Shown here piece by piece: positions 10,227 to 21,700 of a stretch of 64,000 nucleotides of DNA. How positions within the stretch are numbered: position 1 is the first letter of the stretch; each line of letters begins with the position of its first letter. Made by a program: the position numbers and the translations under genes. Below the pieces are notes generated by a model. That model was not told the origin of the DNA. It did not search any database and saw only the letters and a program-made list of their open reading frames with translations. Source of the stretch: Rhipidocladum racemiflorum (taxonomy: Eukaryota; Streptophyta; Magnoliopsida; Poales; Poaceae); contig CM070577.1 in NCBI GenBank assembly GCA_036346355.1, positions 51,160,309-51,224,308 of the forward strand. The letters run 5' to 3'.

Positions 10227-11639
10227 AAGTGAGCCGAGCTCGCGAGCCTTACAAACTACCCTCGAACATTTTTGTGGACTCGTGTAGTACGGTTTTCTAC
10301 CTCGGTTCACCCAGTGACTTAAATTTCTCCCATGACCTCAAGTCTGAGATGCCACCACATCCCGCATTCCCCAACCTGATTCTCCTTCTCCATTCCCAAA
10401 CCCTAAATCGTGAATCTCCTTGCATGACTCCCTATCCCCAATGCAGGTATTCAAGCACTAGGGCTGGGTGACCGTGCAGATGTGGGAATAGGTGGATTCC
10501 CACCCAGTACGTTGCCTGCACCCTCCTCGCCACCGGCCACCGCCCCCCACCGTTGCTCCTTCCCTCCTACGCCGGTGAGCCGCAAGGTGCATGTTGACTT
10601 TCTCGCTCACTTCTGCTTTCGCCTGTGGGTTAGTGCCATCAGGTTGGGTTGTTCGTGAGGGTTTGGTTGGGTTGGGGTTTGGTTTCCATTCGGATTGGAG
10701 ATTGGGTAGTTTGATTGGCCACCATTCAGATTGGAGATTGGGTAGTTTGATTGGCCATTTGGTAAATTTTTTGGTGATGTAACCTTAGATTTTCCTATAC
10801 TAGCTGCCATATGGTATATTGGTTTAGCGTTGTTAACATTTTGTAGAGGACTAGTTCGGTTAGCGTTCTGCTTGTGTGTTGCATTGGAGAAGTTTTGAGT
10901 TGGGAATGCTCCCATTTGGAGCTTGTGTACTAAAACTCAGAGTTGGAACACTCTTGTAGAAACCCATGAGTTACAATTTGACTAAAACTTCCTTGAAATT
11001 GTAGTTCAATGAGACTCTTTAGTATTTAGCCTTTTTGTCCATTCATGTTGTTCCTTTTTATTGTTTGGCACATTGCTGTCATCGAACTTAATCGAGACGA
11101 GCTCAAGCTTGTGCTGAGCCAAGCTCGAGTTTGGACCACAATTCGAGTTCGTTCGAGCTCGGCTCAAGCTTCTATTGAGCTCGTACCTGGAAGGCTAAAC
11201 TCAACCGAGCTCAGCTCATTTACAGGCCCAATTGAGTAGTTTAGGCCGTACAAGGTGCGGACAAAGAAAGAAGTGGGACGGTCAAGATAAGATAATGGGG
11301 GAATTAGCATGATGGTTGGGGTCTCTAGTCTTTAGTCTATTAGTGGGCTGTGGGCCATCATTTTAAGCTTTAATTGCCAAACAGCTAGCCCATCCTGCTC
11401 AGTCCTGCATCTAAGCTCCAGCTTGTTGTAAACCATTTTATCCCTATGGTTTTCCTCCGACCTCGCTCCTGTGTTCCAGTGGTGGCCCCCACCGGAGGGG
11501 GTTTAGCCGACGGCTTTGGTTGGGCGGCTGCCCAACTTCGCTCTATTACTGTGTCCGCCCCTGCCTCCCACTGATCCCTATGCGGCTCGCTGAAGCAGAC
11601 CTAACTTAGTCGTCTAGTTTGCGATCTCGCTGGGACCAC
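10227..11639. other. Upstream region of the host gene; no gene recognised
   Basis: The first bases carry GAGCCGAGCTCGCGAGCC. A 35-bp direct duplication (GGATTGGAGATTGGGTAG...) occurs around 10690-10760. Around 11083-11225 are many AGCTC/GAGCT words in both orientations (for example GAGCTCGGCTCAAGCTT), as in the ends of some plant DNA transposons, but no terminal repeats could be paired. Short ORFs here have no recognisable domain. The stretch from about 11240 on is probably the promoter side of the GPI1-like gene. Confidence 0.4.
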
Positions 11640-11702
11640 ATTGAGCTCCACGCTTGCTCTCTCTTCTTCTCTCCTCTCCTCTCCTCGTGATTCGTTTTTG
11701 TA
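11640..11702 (+). promoter_or_regulatory. Putative pyrimidine-rich 5' leader and 5'-UTR splice donor of the GPI1-like gene
   Basis: A CT-rich run (CTCTCTCTTCTTCTCTCCTC near 11656) resembles plant Y-patch or leader sequence. It is followed by a good splice donor, GTAAGC, starting at 11700. The outer hAT inserted three bases after that donor begins. If the hAT is removed, this leader lies about 190 bp before the ATG at 15790. A branch-point-like TACTAAT (15745-15751) and an AG at 15763-15764 give a plausible 5'-UTR intron acceptor. This is inference; no transcript is available. Confidence 0.4.
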
Positions 11703-12735
11703 AGCCCTTGCAGGGTGGAGCTGGGCTTGGGCCCGAGGCCCAGCCAAAATAACAATGCAAAAATTAGTTTTTTTTTAATTGGTCCCGAACCAACCAGCCT
11801 CATCGCCCACCTGGCTTCACTTCACATGGCTGGGCCAAAGAAAGGCCGACGCTGCAAAGAAACTCCTAGCAAGCATCCTTGATCGGCTGATCCCCTGGCC
11901 CCTGACGCCGTCCAACTCTAGTCCTCGCCGCCTGCTGGCTTGGCCACTTGCCCTCGCCGGCCACCTCCTGCCGCTGCTGCCCTTCCTCTCGCCGGGCAAG
12001 GCTGGGGCCCGGCGACGCCGCCCACGCTTACTCCGGCATGATGGCGCCCGCCTCGCCTTTGGCGCGGCTGGCCGCTTCGCCTTCGCCGCTCGCCGAGCCG
12101 CTGGGCTTGCCGTGCCGCTGGCGCTGCTAGAGCCTTGAGGTTGCCATCTTCTCCCCAATCTTGATGCTTGACTGCTTGAGCCTTTAGGACTGAGGTTTCC
12201 ATCTTTATTTGCTTCTGTTCTAGCTTCATCAGCTTCATGCCTTCATGGAGACATGGATTGACATTTCTTTAGCTTAATACACATTACAACTTATAATATC
12301 AAATTTACCAAGTTCTGTAAAATGTGGCAACTTGTACATGTCTTGTTCCTGTGAGTAATCGGAGGAGTATATCCTAATTAGTTATTATTGTTTTTTTAGT
12401 GAAAAAACAAATGCTCTGTGCTACTTTCAAAAACATAGCTACACACTTTGGCATAAGTTGTGATCAATCCTCTTGAACTCTGACTGTACATTTTTCATCA
12501 GTAAAAATAGTTCACTTATCTGTTTGGATGCAAATCTTATAATTAAGTAATTTCCATGATTTTTAATGTCCTAATGCACAAATCTTTGAAGAATGTTTGC
12601 CGTTAAGAACTCAAGTGTTACTCCAGACATCTAAATCTACAAGTTTTTATTACCCAAGGAAGATGAACTATATCCTAGCATTTTCTGTGTTATATACTGA
12701 TCTTCTGTTGTTCTTTGGCTCTTTGTTTTGAATCC

Positions 12736-12781
12736 AAGAAGCGCAAGGCTCTTGTGTCGCATATCGCAGATCTCAAGAGAG
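12736..12781 (+). pseudogene. Possible captured exon inside the hAT
   Basis: A short open stretch reads AAGAAGCGCAAGGCTCTTGT onward (protein KKRKALVSHIADLKR) and ends at a GT splice donor at 12782. A partner exon-like segment lies at 14605-14660 (NERLRRMYTETLFKFTNQ), after a GCGCAG acceptor and before a GTTGGT donor. The nested hAT lies in the intron between them. The source gene is not recognised. They resemble gene fragments captured by a transposon, but they could be chance. Confidence 0.3.
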
Positions 12782-12799
12782 GTTGACTGATATTTCAGC

Positions 12800-14487
12800 T
12801 AGGGGTGTAAATGGGTCGGGTAATACCCGACCCGTACCCGTACCCGGATGCAAAATTACCCTAATAGGAACTGTTTTACACTACCCGTCGGGTACGGGTA
12901 CGGGTACGGGTAGTACCCGGGTAGATTAGATACGGGTTCGGGTCGGGTACGGGATCGACGATACCCGGCGGGTACGGGTCGGGTTCGGGTACCCGGATAA
13001 TTGTCTCAATCCGGGTACCCGGATAAACCACGCCAAACCGGGCCAACCGGCAAGCCCATGCGTCATGCGTGCCTGCCAGGCTGGCAGCCTGCGTCGGCGG
13101 CCCACTAGGCATTGGCCCAACCGGCAATGTGACAACCCCGCTCCCAAGTAATCCCTAGCCGGCGGCTAGCCCTAGTGCCCTGCTTCCTTGAATCCTTGGA
13201 CTGGACGGCTGGAGCTGGACCATTCGTCAGATCAGGCGACGAGACGACGCTCGCGGCTCGCCTCTGCCTCGCTGGCCCCAGCCCCCGCCCCTGCCCACCG
13301 GCGCGCCCCCGTCGGCCTGCGCCCTCGCCGGCCCCCGGCCCTCCCCGTCGGCCTGCGCCCCCGCCGGCCCCCGGCCTCGCCCCCATCGGCCTGCGCCCCC
13401 ACCGGCCCCGGCCCCTCCCCGTCGGCCTGCGCCTCCGTCGGCACCCGCCCCCGCCAGCGCTCCCTCCTCGACCTGCGCCCCCGCCGGCTCCCGCCCCCGC
13501 CGGCCCCCGCCCTCGCCCCGCGCCCGGCGCTCGCCCGCAGGCTGCAAGTCAGGTGAGGTTGAAGCTCTGCATCTACATTACATGTAATGCTTGTGTGATT
13601 TGGTAATTTCGGTTCCATATAGTTAATGCTGTATTGTTAGTATATAGTGAAGATATATTAAATCTGTGAGATGAAGGCTGAAGCTCTGCATTACATGTAA
13701 TGCTTGTGTGATGTGCTACCACTGATGATGTTGATGCAATTGTTAGCCACTTAGCCTGAGTATATGTGGTTCTGATCTGCATAGGTGTAGATTTGGTAAT
13801 TTCGGTTCCATATAGTTAATGATGTATTGTTAGTATATAGTGAAGATGTAATTCATCTGTGAGATGAATTATCTAGCACTATGGTTCGGTTGCTCTTTGT
13901 AATGTAATGATCATGTAGCTTCAATACATCGCATTTCTCTAACTGTTTTGATACTTGTTAGTTTATTATTTGCTAGCAAACCCTTAAGAAAACTGAGCTA
14001 GGCAGCTTGGTGGAAGAGTCCTTGTGTATTCTCGAGGGAAAAGGAAGATAAATCCGTAAATGTTTGTGTGTTGGACTATATGTGTTGAACTATGTGTATG
14101 AATTTCACTTCATGTAATGTACTTTGTGTGTTTATTAAACTCCATGTGTTTGATTATGTACTATTTGAACTCTTTGTTGGACTATGTATGTTTGATTATC
14201 TATTGTGTTATGTGATGTATTAGTGTAATGGTTGGATTGTTTTTATCGCATATTTTGATCCTAGGTATTTTGTGCACTACCCGATGAAGTACCCGTTGTC
14301 TGTATTATACCCGTCCGCACATTACCCGGAACCCGATTTTTACCCGTTCATAGAAAATGCTACCCGTTACCCGTACCCGACCCGATTTTTACTACCTGCG
14401 GACTGCATTCGCATTCGGAGAAAAAATAATAGGGTAGGGTACGGGATGACCTACTACCCGCCCGAACCCGACCCGTTTACACCCCTA
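12800..14487. mobile_element. Nested hAT-like transposon with TAGGGGTGTAAA ends
   Basis: The ends are TAGGGGTGTAAATGGGTCGG at 12800 and its near-perfect inverse ending GTTTACACCCCTA at 14487. Exact 8-bp target duplications ATTTCAGC lie at 12792-12799 and 14488-14495. Sub-terminal regions are packed with TACCCG/CGGGTA words on both sides, typical of hAT sub-terminal transposase sites. The middle holds a GC minisatellite and a duplicated 90-bp segment (about 13565-13680 and 13685-13875). No transposase is encoded, so it is non-autonomous. It is younger than the outer hAT because it is inserted in it. Confidence 0.93.
13265..13545. repeat. GC-rich imperfect minisatellite in the nested hAT
   Basis: Imperfect repeats of a GTCGGCCTGCGCCCCCGCCG-like unit make up this block. 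It stays open in several frames on both strands, giving Pro/Ala/Arg-rich ORFs, purely because of composition. I do not regard any of these as genes. Confidence 0.7.
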
Positions 14488-14604
14488 ATTTCAGCCTTAA
14501 GCTTATCTTCAGTACATTGCTATCTAAATTGAGTAATAGCTTATGATTTACTTTGCTTGTTGAGTTTGAATGAAGAACTGAGTTAAATTGTTTGTGTTGC
14601 GCAG

Positions 14605-14660
14605 ATAATGAACGATTAAGAAGGATGTACACTGAAACTTTGTTCAAGTTCACAAACCAG
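14605..14660 (+). pseudogene. Second possible captured exon inside the outer hAT
   Basis: The 56-base segment follows TTGCGCAG and precedes GTTGGT, so it has both splice borders. It reads NERLRRMYTETLFKFTNQ in one frame. See the partner segment at 12736-12781. Source unknown. Confidence 0.3.
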
Positions 14661-15789
14661 GTTGGTTGCTACTTACTATGTGCAATTATAAGAAAGGTGA
14701 TGCAAATTTGATACTAAGATGATGACACAACTGAATTGATTTTCATCTGTCAATGTTAACTACTTGATATAGTTGGAATCAGTTTAAGTTGATGATATCA
14801 GCTTGAGTTTTATTCTGTCCATTTCACCTGTGAGCTTTAGTTGATGTAACATGGAAGGACTAGTTCTTGTGTTTTGACATTTCGGCAAAATGAAACATAA
14901 GGCCCTTAAGGAATGCAACTTCTACTGTTCAAAATATGCCGAGTGTGCTCAAGGAAGAACTTTCTCCGTGGTATGACAATGCCGCAAACAAGCAAAAGAG
15001 TTGATAATTGTTTTTCTCGGTTTAATTGGATTATAAATGGTCCAACAGTCCTAGTGAAGAATTCGAATGCTAGATTGCTCTACTTTGTTTAGTTTAATGT
15101 ATACTCATCATTTTTTTAACCAATAGTTTATTGGCAGGATTTTAATTACTCATATGTTTGTCACATTGTGGTTGTATTCCGAATTGGGTTTAATTGATTG
15201 GACTCAATTTGGTTTGAACGCATTGAAGATTACAAGATTTTACAGCGTTTTCAAAATATGATATTACATTTTTGTTTTGCAATTTGCATCAATAATTAAC
15301 TTTATAATTTTGTGTCCCTAATTTACATATATAATTTTATTTTTGCAGGTTTAGGTTCTTGTACTATTATTGTCTTGTTGATGTTGATATGATTTGACTT
15401 CATCGGTTAGGTATTAATTTTTGTACTACTCCACTACGTTATGTTATTTTTGATATGTTTTATCTATTTTGTTGTATCATTAAGCATGAAGTTCAAATTT
15501 ATTTTTAATTGTGCATTTGTGTAGTGTTTTTGTTGTATCTTGGTGTGGGTAGTATTTAGCGTTAATTATTGCCGCTTAGTTTTCGGCCCGAGACTCGGCA
15601 GAATCCTAGCTCCGCCACTGAGCCCTTGTCTCCTCGATCGGTTTCACTATCCCTAATTTGTGCTGTGGGCAACCAAATATCTAGATTTCACCCTGTACGC
15701 GTCCACCGGTTGGTTTAGAGTTGTTGCCAATTTATTTTTGTTGTTACTAATACAATACGTCCAGGTTCCAAGGTACCACCGCCTTGGCC

Positions 15790-18700
15790 ATGAAATGGTG
15801 CAGGATCTGGTGGCCGCGCCAGCAGCTACAGCCCGAACCGGAGTCCGGCTTCGCCAGCCTCATCCTGTTCGGATGGCTCTTTGCCCGCGCGGGCTCCATT
15901 GACGTTGTGGTTGCGGCGGCCGTCCCCCAGGACGAGATCTTGCGGTCCTTCCCCACCCTCGACTACTTCCAGGTCAGTATTGACAAATGACAACATGACA
16001 AAAGTATTTAGTACAGGTGGTGCTGTTGGTCCGTTAAATGGTACTTGGATTCTTGTAGGGTTTAGTTGGAGGGTATGCAAATGGCCAATTTGGTTGAAAT
16101 TTTTAAGAAGACAGAACATTTTAGTCGGTTCAGACCATTTATTGTTTCATAAACTTCAATACAAATTTTTTTATCGTATGCCATGGCTAACTTTTAGCTG
16201 CACTTGAGTGGACAGCCAACGAGATTATGCAATTAAGTTATTCTCTGATACGAAGAGATACCCACTGCTCTAAAAATCGGCCCATTAGGCCTTGTAATAT
16301 GCGATATTCAAGAAGAAATGCCCTCCTTGTTCTGTATGATTGACCATTGAGACCATCACTAAAAGGTGGATGACCAATCATCTACTAGTTCCTTTTTTCT
16401 ATGAATATCTGCAATAATGAGAGCCCAGAAAAGCAAATCACCATAGGTTTTAGTTGGTGTGCTTCCGAAATGAGTTTTTTTATTATTACAAAGGCATATG
16501 CTCCCTATAAAGAAGAAGGTGGAGCTGTGTCTTCATGGCCAAGCATATTTAACCAATTGCTGACTTTCTGGAGCCATTTGTTGCTGACTTGCTATTAACA
16601 AACAATGAGTTGTTGGTCAGATTATGAATTGATATATGTGCTTACCAATGGCAAAGGTTTTGGGTAGGGGTTTGCGAGTTAAGAACCTCAGGAACCAAGG
16701 GGATATTTCTTTTAGGGATACTCCCATCTCGGAATCATCTGATCATGTCGGTTTCTGTTTGCCTAGTTGAAATGCATAATCCAATCCTGCAAGTTTATGT
16801 TTGGTTAGCAGAATGGAATGACCTCATTCTAGCACAATCACTTTGCATGGAGGAGAAACCAGTGCAACATGTTGAATGGGGCCGTTTCACAAAATTTATT
16901 GTATGACCCTGTTCTATCATTCAAAATTTGTTAGATGGCCCCATTAGCTGAATCTAAGTTGTGTGTGTTTCACAAACTGAACAGCCCATAAAGAGGTAAT
17001 GATCATTTGCATGCTAGACTAAGTTGGTTGAACTTTTTCTTTGTAATACTAGCTTTGTTTTGAACAAACTTACGTTTGAATGGTTCTGAATCTTCTGATC
17101 AACCATTTTATTCAAACTGCCGACTTGGAAATGTGTAGAATAAATAGGCTGGATGGTTTTCGCAGTTCGCACACCCCTATTATGCATAAAAGATGATAGC
17201 TTTCCCTTTACAATTACTGATAAATTGCTTGTGGTGGAGTGTATTTTGTAATCCTTGTTTTTTGCTTCTACTTTCTTAAAATCTCATCTCAGCTTGGTTG
17301 CAGCCTATGTTTTGATACCAGGACTATTGCTTGATTACTGCAGTCTTGCATTCACATACTATAAAATAAGACATTATGATTAGGGGGATATTTAGTGCAA
17401 ACTCATCTTTATTTTCTAACTTGCCAGTTCCTGATGTGAGCCATTGGATGAGATTTGGCTGGATTAGAAGAGATGTGAGGACATATGATCCCCCTTAACT
17501 GATCCATTTATCTGTGAAGGGCTTGTTCATAATGTCCATCCGTGTGACACTCACATTCCTTTGAAACTGATCCATCTAAAACCTTATCCTGTTATCCAGC
17601 CACCCATGTGAAATGTTAGCTATTTAGCACCCAAAGATAGGCTTGCAATCGATACCCCCCCTTGTAGCTATATTATCTCCCTCTTTACTTGCGGAGAATT
17701 TGTTTAATGTGCTTTCCCATCAACTATGGTGTTTGCATTGCTCTATGTACAAAGAACTACCTTTAGTTCTCTTTATGTTCTTCAGGATGTCATTTCTCCT
17801 CTCTTAGGGACCTTAATTAACTGACTTAGTAAATTTTTTGATATGTTTTCCAAGATTAATTTTGCAATATGTTTAGCTATAGGTGCATGAATAAACAGTG
17901 CAAGCCAGTATTTGTTTATTTTTAGTTGCTTGTCATTGTTCATGGCTGCTTTGTTCAAATGTTATCTGTTCTTGTTAGACCATTGTCCTTTCGTCAAATA
18001 AAAGGATGCCGGTAAGGCTACAAAAATCTGCAGCATTTACCATTCTTGGGAATTGTGGTGTACATCTTCCGAGAGAATTTGATGTCTGCTGTGGTAAACA
18101 AAAACATCAGCCATTGCGCCCTCAAGTTGTTCAAAAAGAGCATTTTGACACAAAACAAGACAGTTATTTTGTATCGAATGGATCATTGGGAAGTGAAGAT
18201 CAAGACAGAAGTGACAGTAATAGAAAATGGGAATGTGATTGTAGTGTATTAGATGGTTTTCTGGATACTTGCAAGAAGTCAATAGTCAAAGAACGCAACT
18301 GGGTGCACTTCTGCTGTAAGTCTAGAAAGAGCTTTGAAAGCAATCTGAATCAAATTCCAATGCTTCATCATTTTTATCTTCATGACCAGGAGTTTGAAAT
18401 TAATCATTGCCATGTATGTAAGCCAATGCTCACTTTTAACATCCATGTGATAGTCATAGTTTGAATCATTTTAATTTCTTTTGATTCTACTTACGTTCTT
18501 TTTATTGTGATCAATTACTTCAATATTGTTCAATTTATTTAGGTCATACTATATGATGTTCCAACTGCTGGTAGAAACCATTTTTCCCTAGTTGAGGATG
18601 CACCTCTCAGATTGAAGGCTCCCTTCAAAAAGCAAACTTGGATAAATAATCTACAACAGAAACCATTAATTTTGGATTTGGTATGTGTGTTAATGCTTTT

Positions 18701-21700
18701 ACAGTTTAATTTGAACAATTAGCTAATCTATTTCACATTTATGTTTGAAGGATCAGATTATTTTGGATAAATAATCTACAACAGAAACCATTAATTTTGG
18801 ATTTGGTATGTGTGTTAATGCTTTTACAGTTTAATTTGAACAATTAGCTAATCTATTTCACATTTATGTTTGAAGGATCAGATTATTTTGGCGCTTAACT
18901 GTTCAAATGCAGCTAGACTGCCAGTTGCTTGGGAAACCGCTACCAGTAGTTCCGCAGATCATTTCTTGTTTGCAACTGTGTAGGCATCATCCTTCATCAT
19001 TTCTGATGTATTACTGCTTTCTTCTCTTACCAGACTGCTTCTTGTTTATTCAGGTTTGATGCCTTAATTCAAATGACACGGCGCTGCATGGGAACATTTT
19101 TTGCTTCAGTATCAACTATTGTCTACATCTTCGTTCAGCTGTTCCAAAGATATATGAGCCATGCATTTAAGTACTTTATGTTACAAATGGTTTTCAGACA
19201 TTCGTGGAAAAATGTGCATCTCCGTAGTTGTCAAATTCTTTACTGGCCGATTTTCCTCCAAGATACCACCCTAAGGTAAACTTGGAATGCATATGATGCT
19301 GTTCAATTTAATACTGTAACTTTAGTCACCATTTTAACTAGTTATCCCATCTTGACATGTCAAATGGGGTTACTGTTACATGTTTTGTTTACTTTATGAT
19401 AGTTTACTACTGTTTCATTCCATTTTGTTCTTTCATGTTATCCTTGATATAAGGAACCTTCGTGGTTACCCATTATTAAAAGTGGAGATTACATATACTA
19501 GCTATTAGTAGTGATGATAAAATAAATTATTGTTAATACTAAGCTTCCCTTCAATTGCCCTTAGTTCATTTTTTTTAATAGTGTCACTGCTTATACTCTG
19601 CAGTTCCACTGTGAATGTCGAATATGCACACAGAGCTGCAATTAAGAAGCATGCTTTTTGGTCAAATATTGTCATGGACCTTCTGATGGGTTTTGTCCTT
19701 GGAGCAGTATTATCGTTAAACATAGAGACTATTTGTTCTTGGACTTTTGCTCTTGTCCAGTACATGACAGATCGTGTCTTGAGATCTGGTTGTGTGTGGC
19801 TGATGGGTGTTCCGGCAGGCTTTAAGCTGAATACGGCACTAGCAGAGCTTCTAGGCATGATTTCTCTGAATGCAATTCAAATTTATTCTACCCTTTGGTT
19901 CATCGTGGGAGTCTTCCTGAGGCATATAATCAAGGGCCTTGCATTTTCTGGAATGGTTTTAGGTTTTACGGTTCCTGTTTCATTCTTCATAGACATTATC
20001 CTGCTTGCTACATTGCATGTCAGAATGCTTCAGTGGTTAATCTCCTTGATATATTCAAGGCAGATTCAGACAGTGACATCGTTGTGGCGCCTTTTCAGGT
20101 AAACCTGTGGGTACATTGATAGGGCATTCTTTAATTATAAAGGAACTACAACCTCAACCTTATTGTGTAGCTGAATAACTAATAGGGGTTAATTACTATC
20201 TTTAGAAATGCTAGGTGTTATTTTGAGAAAAATATCTTTTGGTAGACCTGTGAAAATAGATGTTATTGGCCAGATTGAATTTTTATAGACTAGACATTGT
20301 TTGGCAACCAATGGGATGGGGAATGGGGTTATATATAGGGATTTGCCATTGGAGTTCCTTTTTTAGTCCTAATCTACTGTTTGATAAGGGATGGGAAATT
20401 ATGAGGAATTGATTTGTAGCCCGTGGTTATTAAGGCACCAACTTACCGTCAATTAGGTGTTGAGGTGCCTGGGGCCCTTCCCATTTTCCTTTCTTCTCCT
20501 CATCCTTTCCTTTTTCTTTCTTTTCCTTTTCCTCGATCTGTGCTGTGCTCAGCCCTTTTTTCAGATTGATATGGCGTCACCTAGGCATCCAGGGCTCCAG
20601 GCGGTGCCTATGTGCCTTGGCTCCTTGATAACCTTGTTGTAGCCCTGCAGTAATCAACGGCTCAGGTGTAACCATCATGCATAAAACACTACTCCCATTC
20701 CCTATACAACTTCCCTCCTAACTTAATCTATTATCAAGGGCCCAGATGTATCTATTTTATGATAAAAGAACAATTCCAATTCCCTCTACACATGGGCTTT
20801 AAACGGTGCAAATTGGACCTTTAAATTCCCAAACCCCAACCCTCTAAAGTTCCCAGCTCACCAACCAAACGTGGGACTTTTAAGACCCTACCCCTTCATT
20901 TCCCATTCCCCCCTACCAATTCCCATGAACCAAACACGCTGTACTCGTCTGATTGACTATGATTTCAACCTGACTGCACCGCAGAAAGATATGTAAAAAT
21001 AACTAAATGTTTGTGCAAAAATCATTTTTGAAATGCTAGTTATGGTTTGAGAAAAATATCTTTCTGAAGACATGTAAAAATAGATGCTTTTAGCTGGGTT
21101 GAATTTTGACATGCTAGGCGTGATGTTGTGTAATTGCATCATAATATTGGTGAAAACATCATCCTGCGAGGGCTTCTTGTGTTTCCAACAGTTGGTCAAT
21201 AATAACAAAGTGATAACCGTGTTATCAACAAAGTTTTCATTTTACTGGAGACAATTAGCAGCGTAGGGTTTGGCATCCTAGGCCCTTCCTTAACTTGGAA
21301 CTGGCCTGATTTGTGCCATTTGGCAAAACCAGCTAGTTCTAAGGATGCTGTGTTTACATGGAAGATAATTGCCAACCTTGAAAAAGATGTCTTTAATCCA
21401 TAATACAAATGAAACAACCCTGGCTAGGTCACTTTCCTAACCCCCTGAGCCTGTTGGCTTTCATTACATGGTCCTGGTCTTGAATAAGAAATCTTCAAAC
21501 TGGCTAAACCTAGTTATTCAAGATAATTAATGGCTACAGTTGTCAAATGGGATGAGCTACAATGTCACACATGTTACACCAAAATTATCAGAAGATATAT
21601 TGTGTGAATGCTGTCTGTAGATTCTTGTCATGATGGCTGCTTCTACAGTGCCAACTGGCAATTATCATTCCCTGTTTTAAAATCTTGTTACTGAAAATTA

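Larger units (their letters stand above)
11711..15620. mobile_element. Non-autonomous hAT transposon (outer), in the GPI1 5' region
   Basis: The ends are CAGGGTGGAGCTGGG at 11711 and, inverted, CAGTGGCGGAGCTAGG ending at 15620. They pair with one indel and two substitutions. Perfect 8-bp target duplications AGCCCTTG flank it (11703-11710 and 15621-15628). CAG-type ends with 8-bp duplications define hAT. The element's own sequence is about 2.2 kb once the nested hAT (12800-14487) is subtracted. No transposase frame is visible. It holds a GC-rich segment (about 11800-12140) and exon-like pieces that may be captured gene fragments. Confidence 0.88.

Noticed and set aside
10229..10471. 80-codon ORF just after the Sirevirus LTR
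   Set aside because: No domain, no promoter or splice context, and unusual composition next to repeat-like AGCTCG words.
11779..12238. Overlapping ORFs on both strands in the outer hAT
   Set aside because: GC-rich, low complexity, inside a transposon, no domain. At most part of a captured gene fragment.
13105..13618. Several long ORFs on both strands in the GC-rich part of the nested hAT
   Set aside because: All frames are open because the repeat unit lacks stop-forming A/T; peptides are low-complexity Pro/Ala/Arg.
18751..18805. Extra exon formed by the inner acceptor and donor of the 125-bp duplication
   Set aside because: It reads DQIILDK and then TAA, so it cannot be part of the functional coding sequence.
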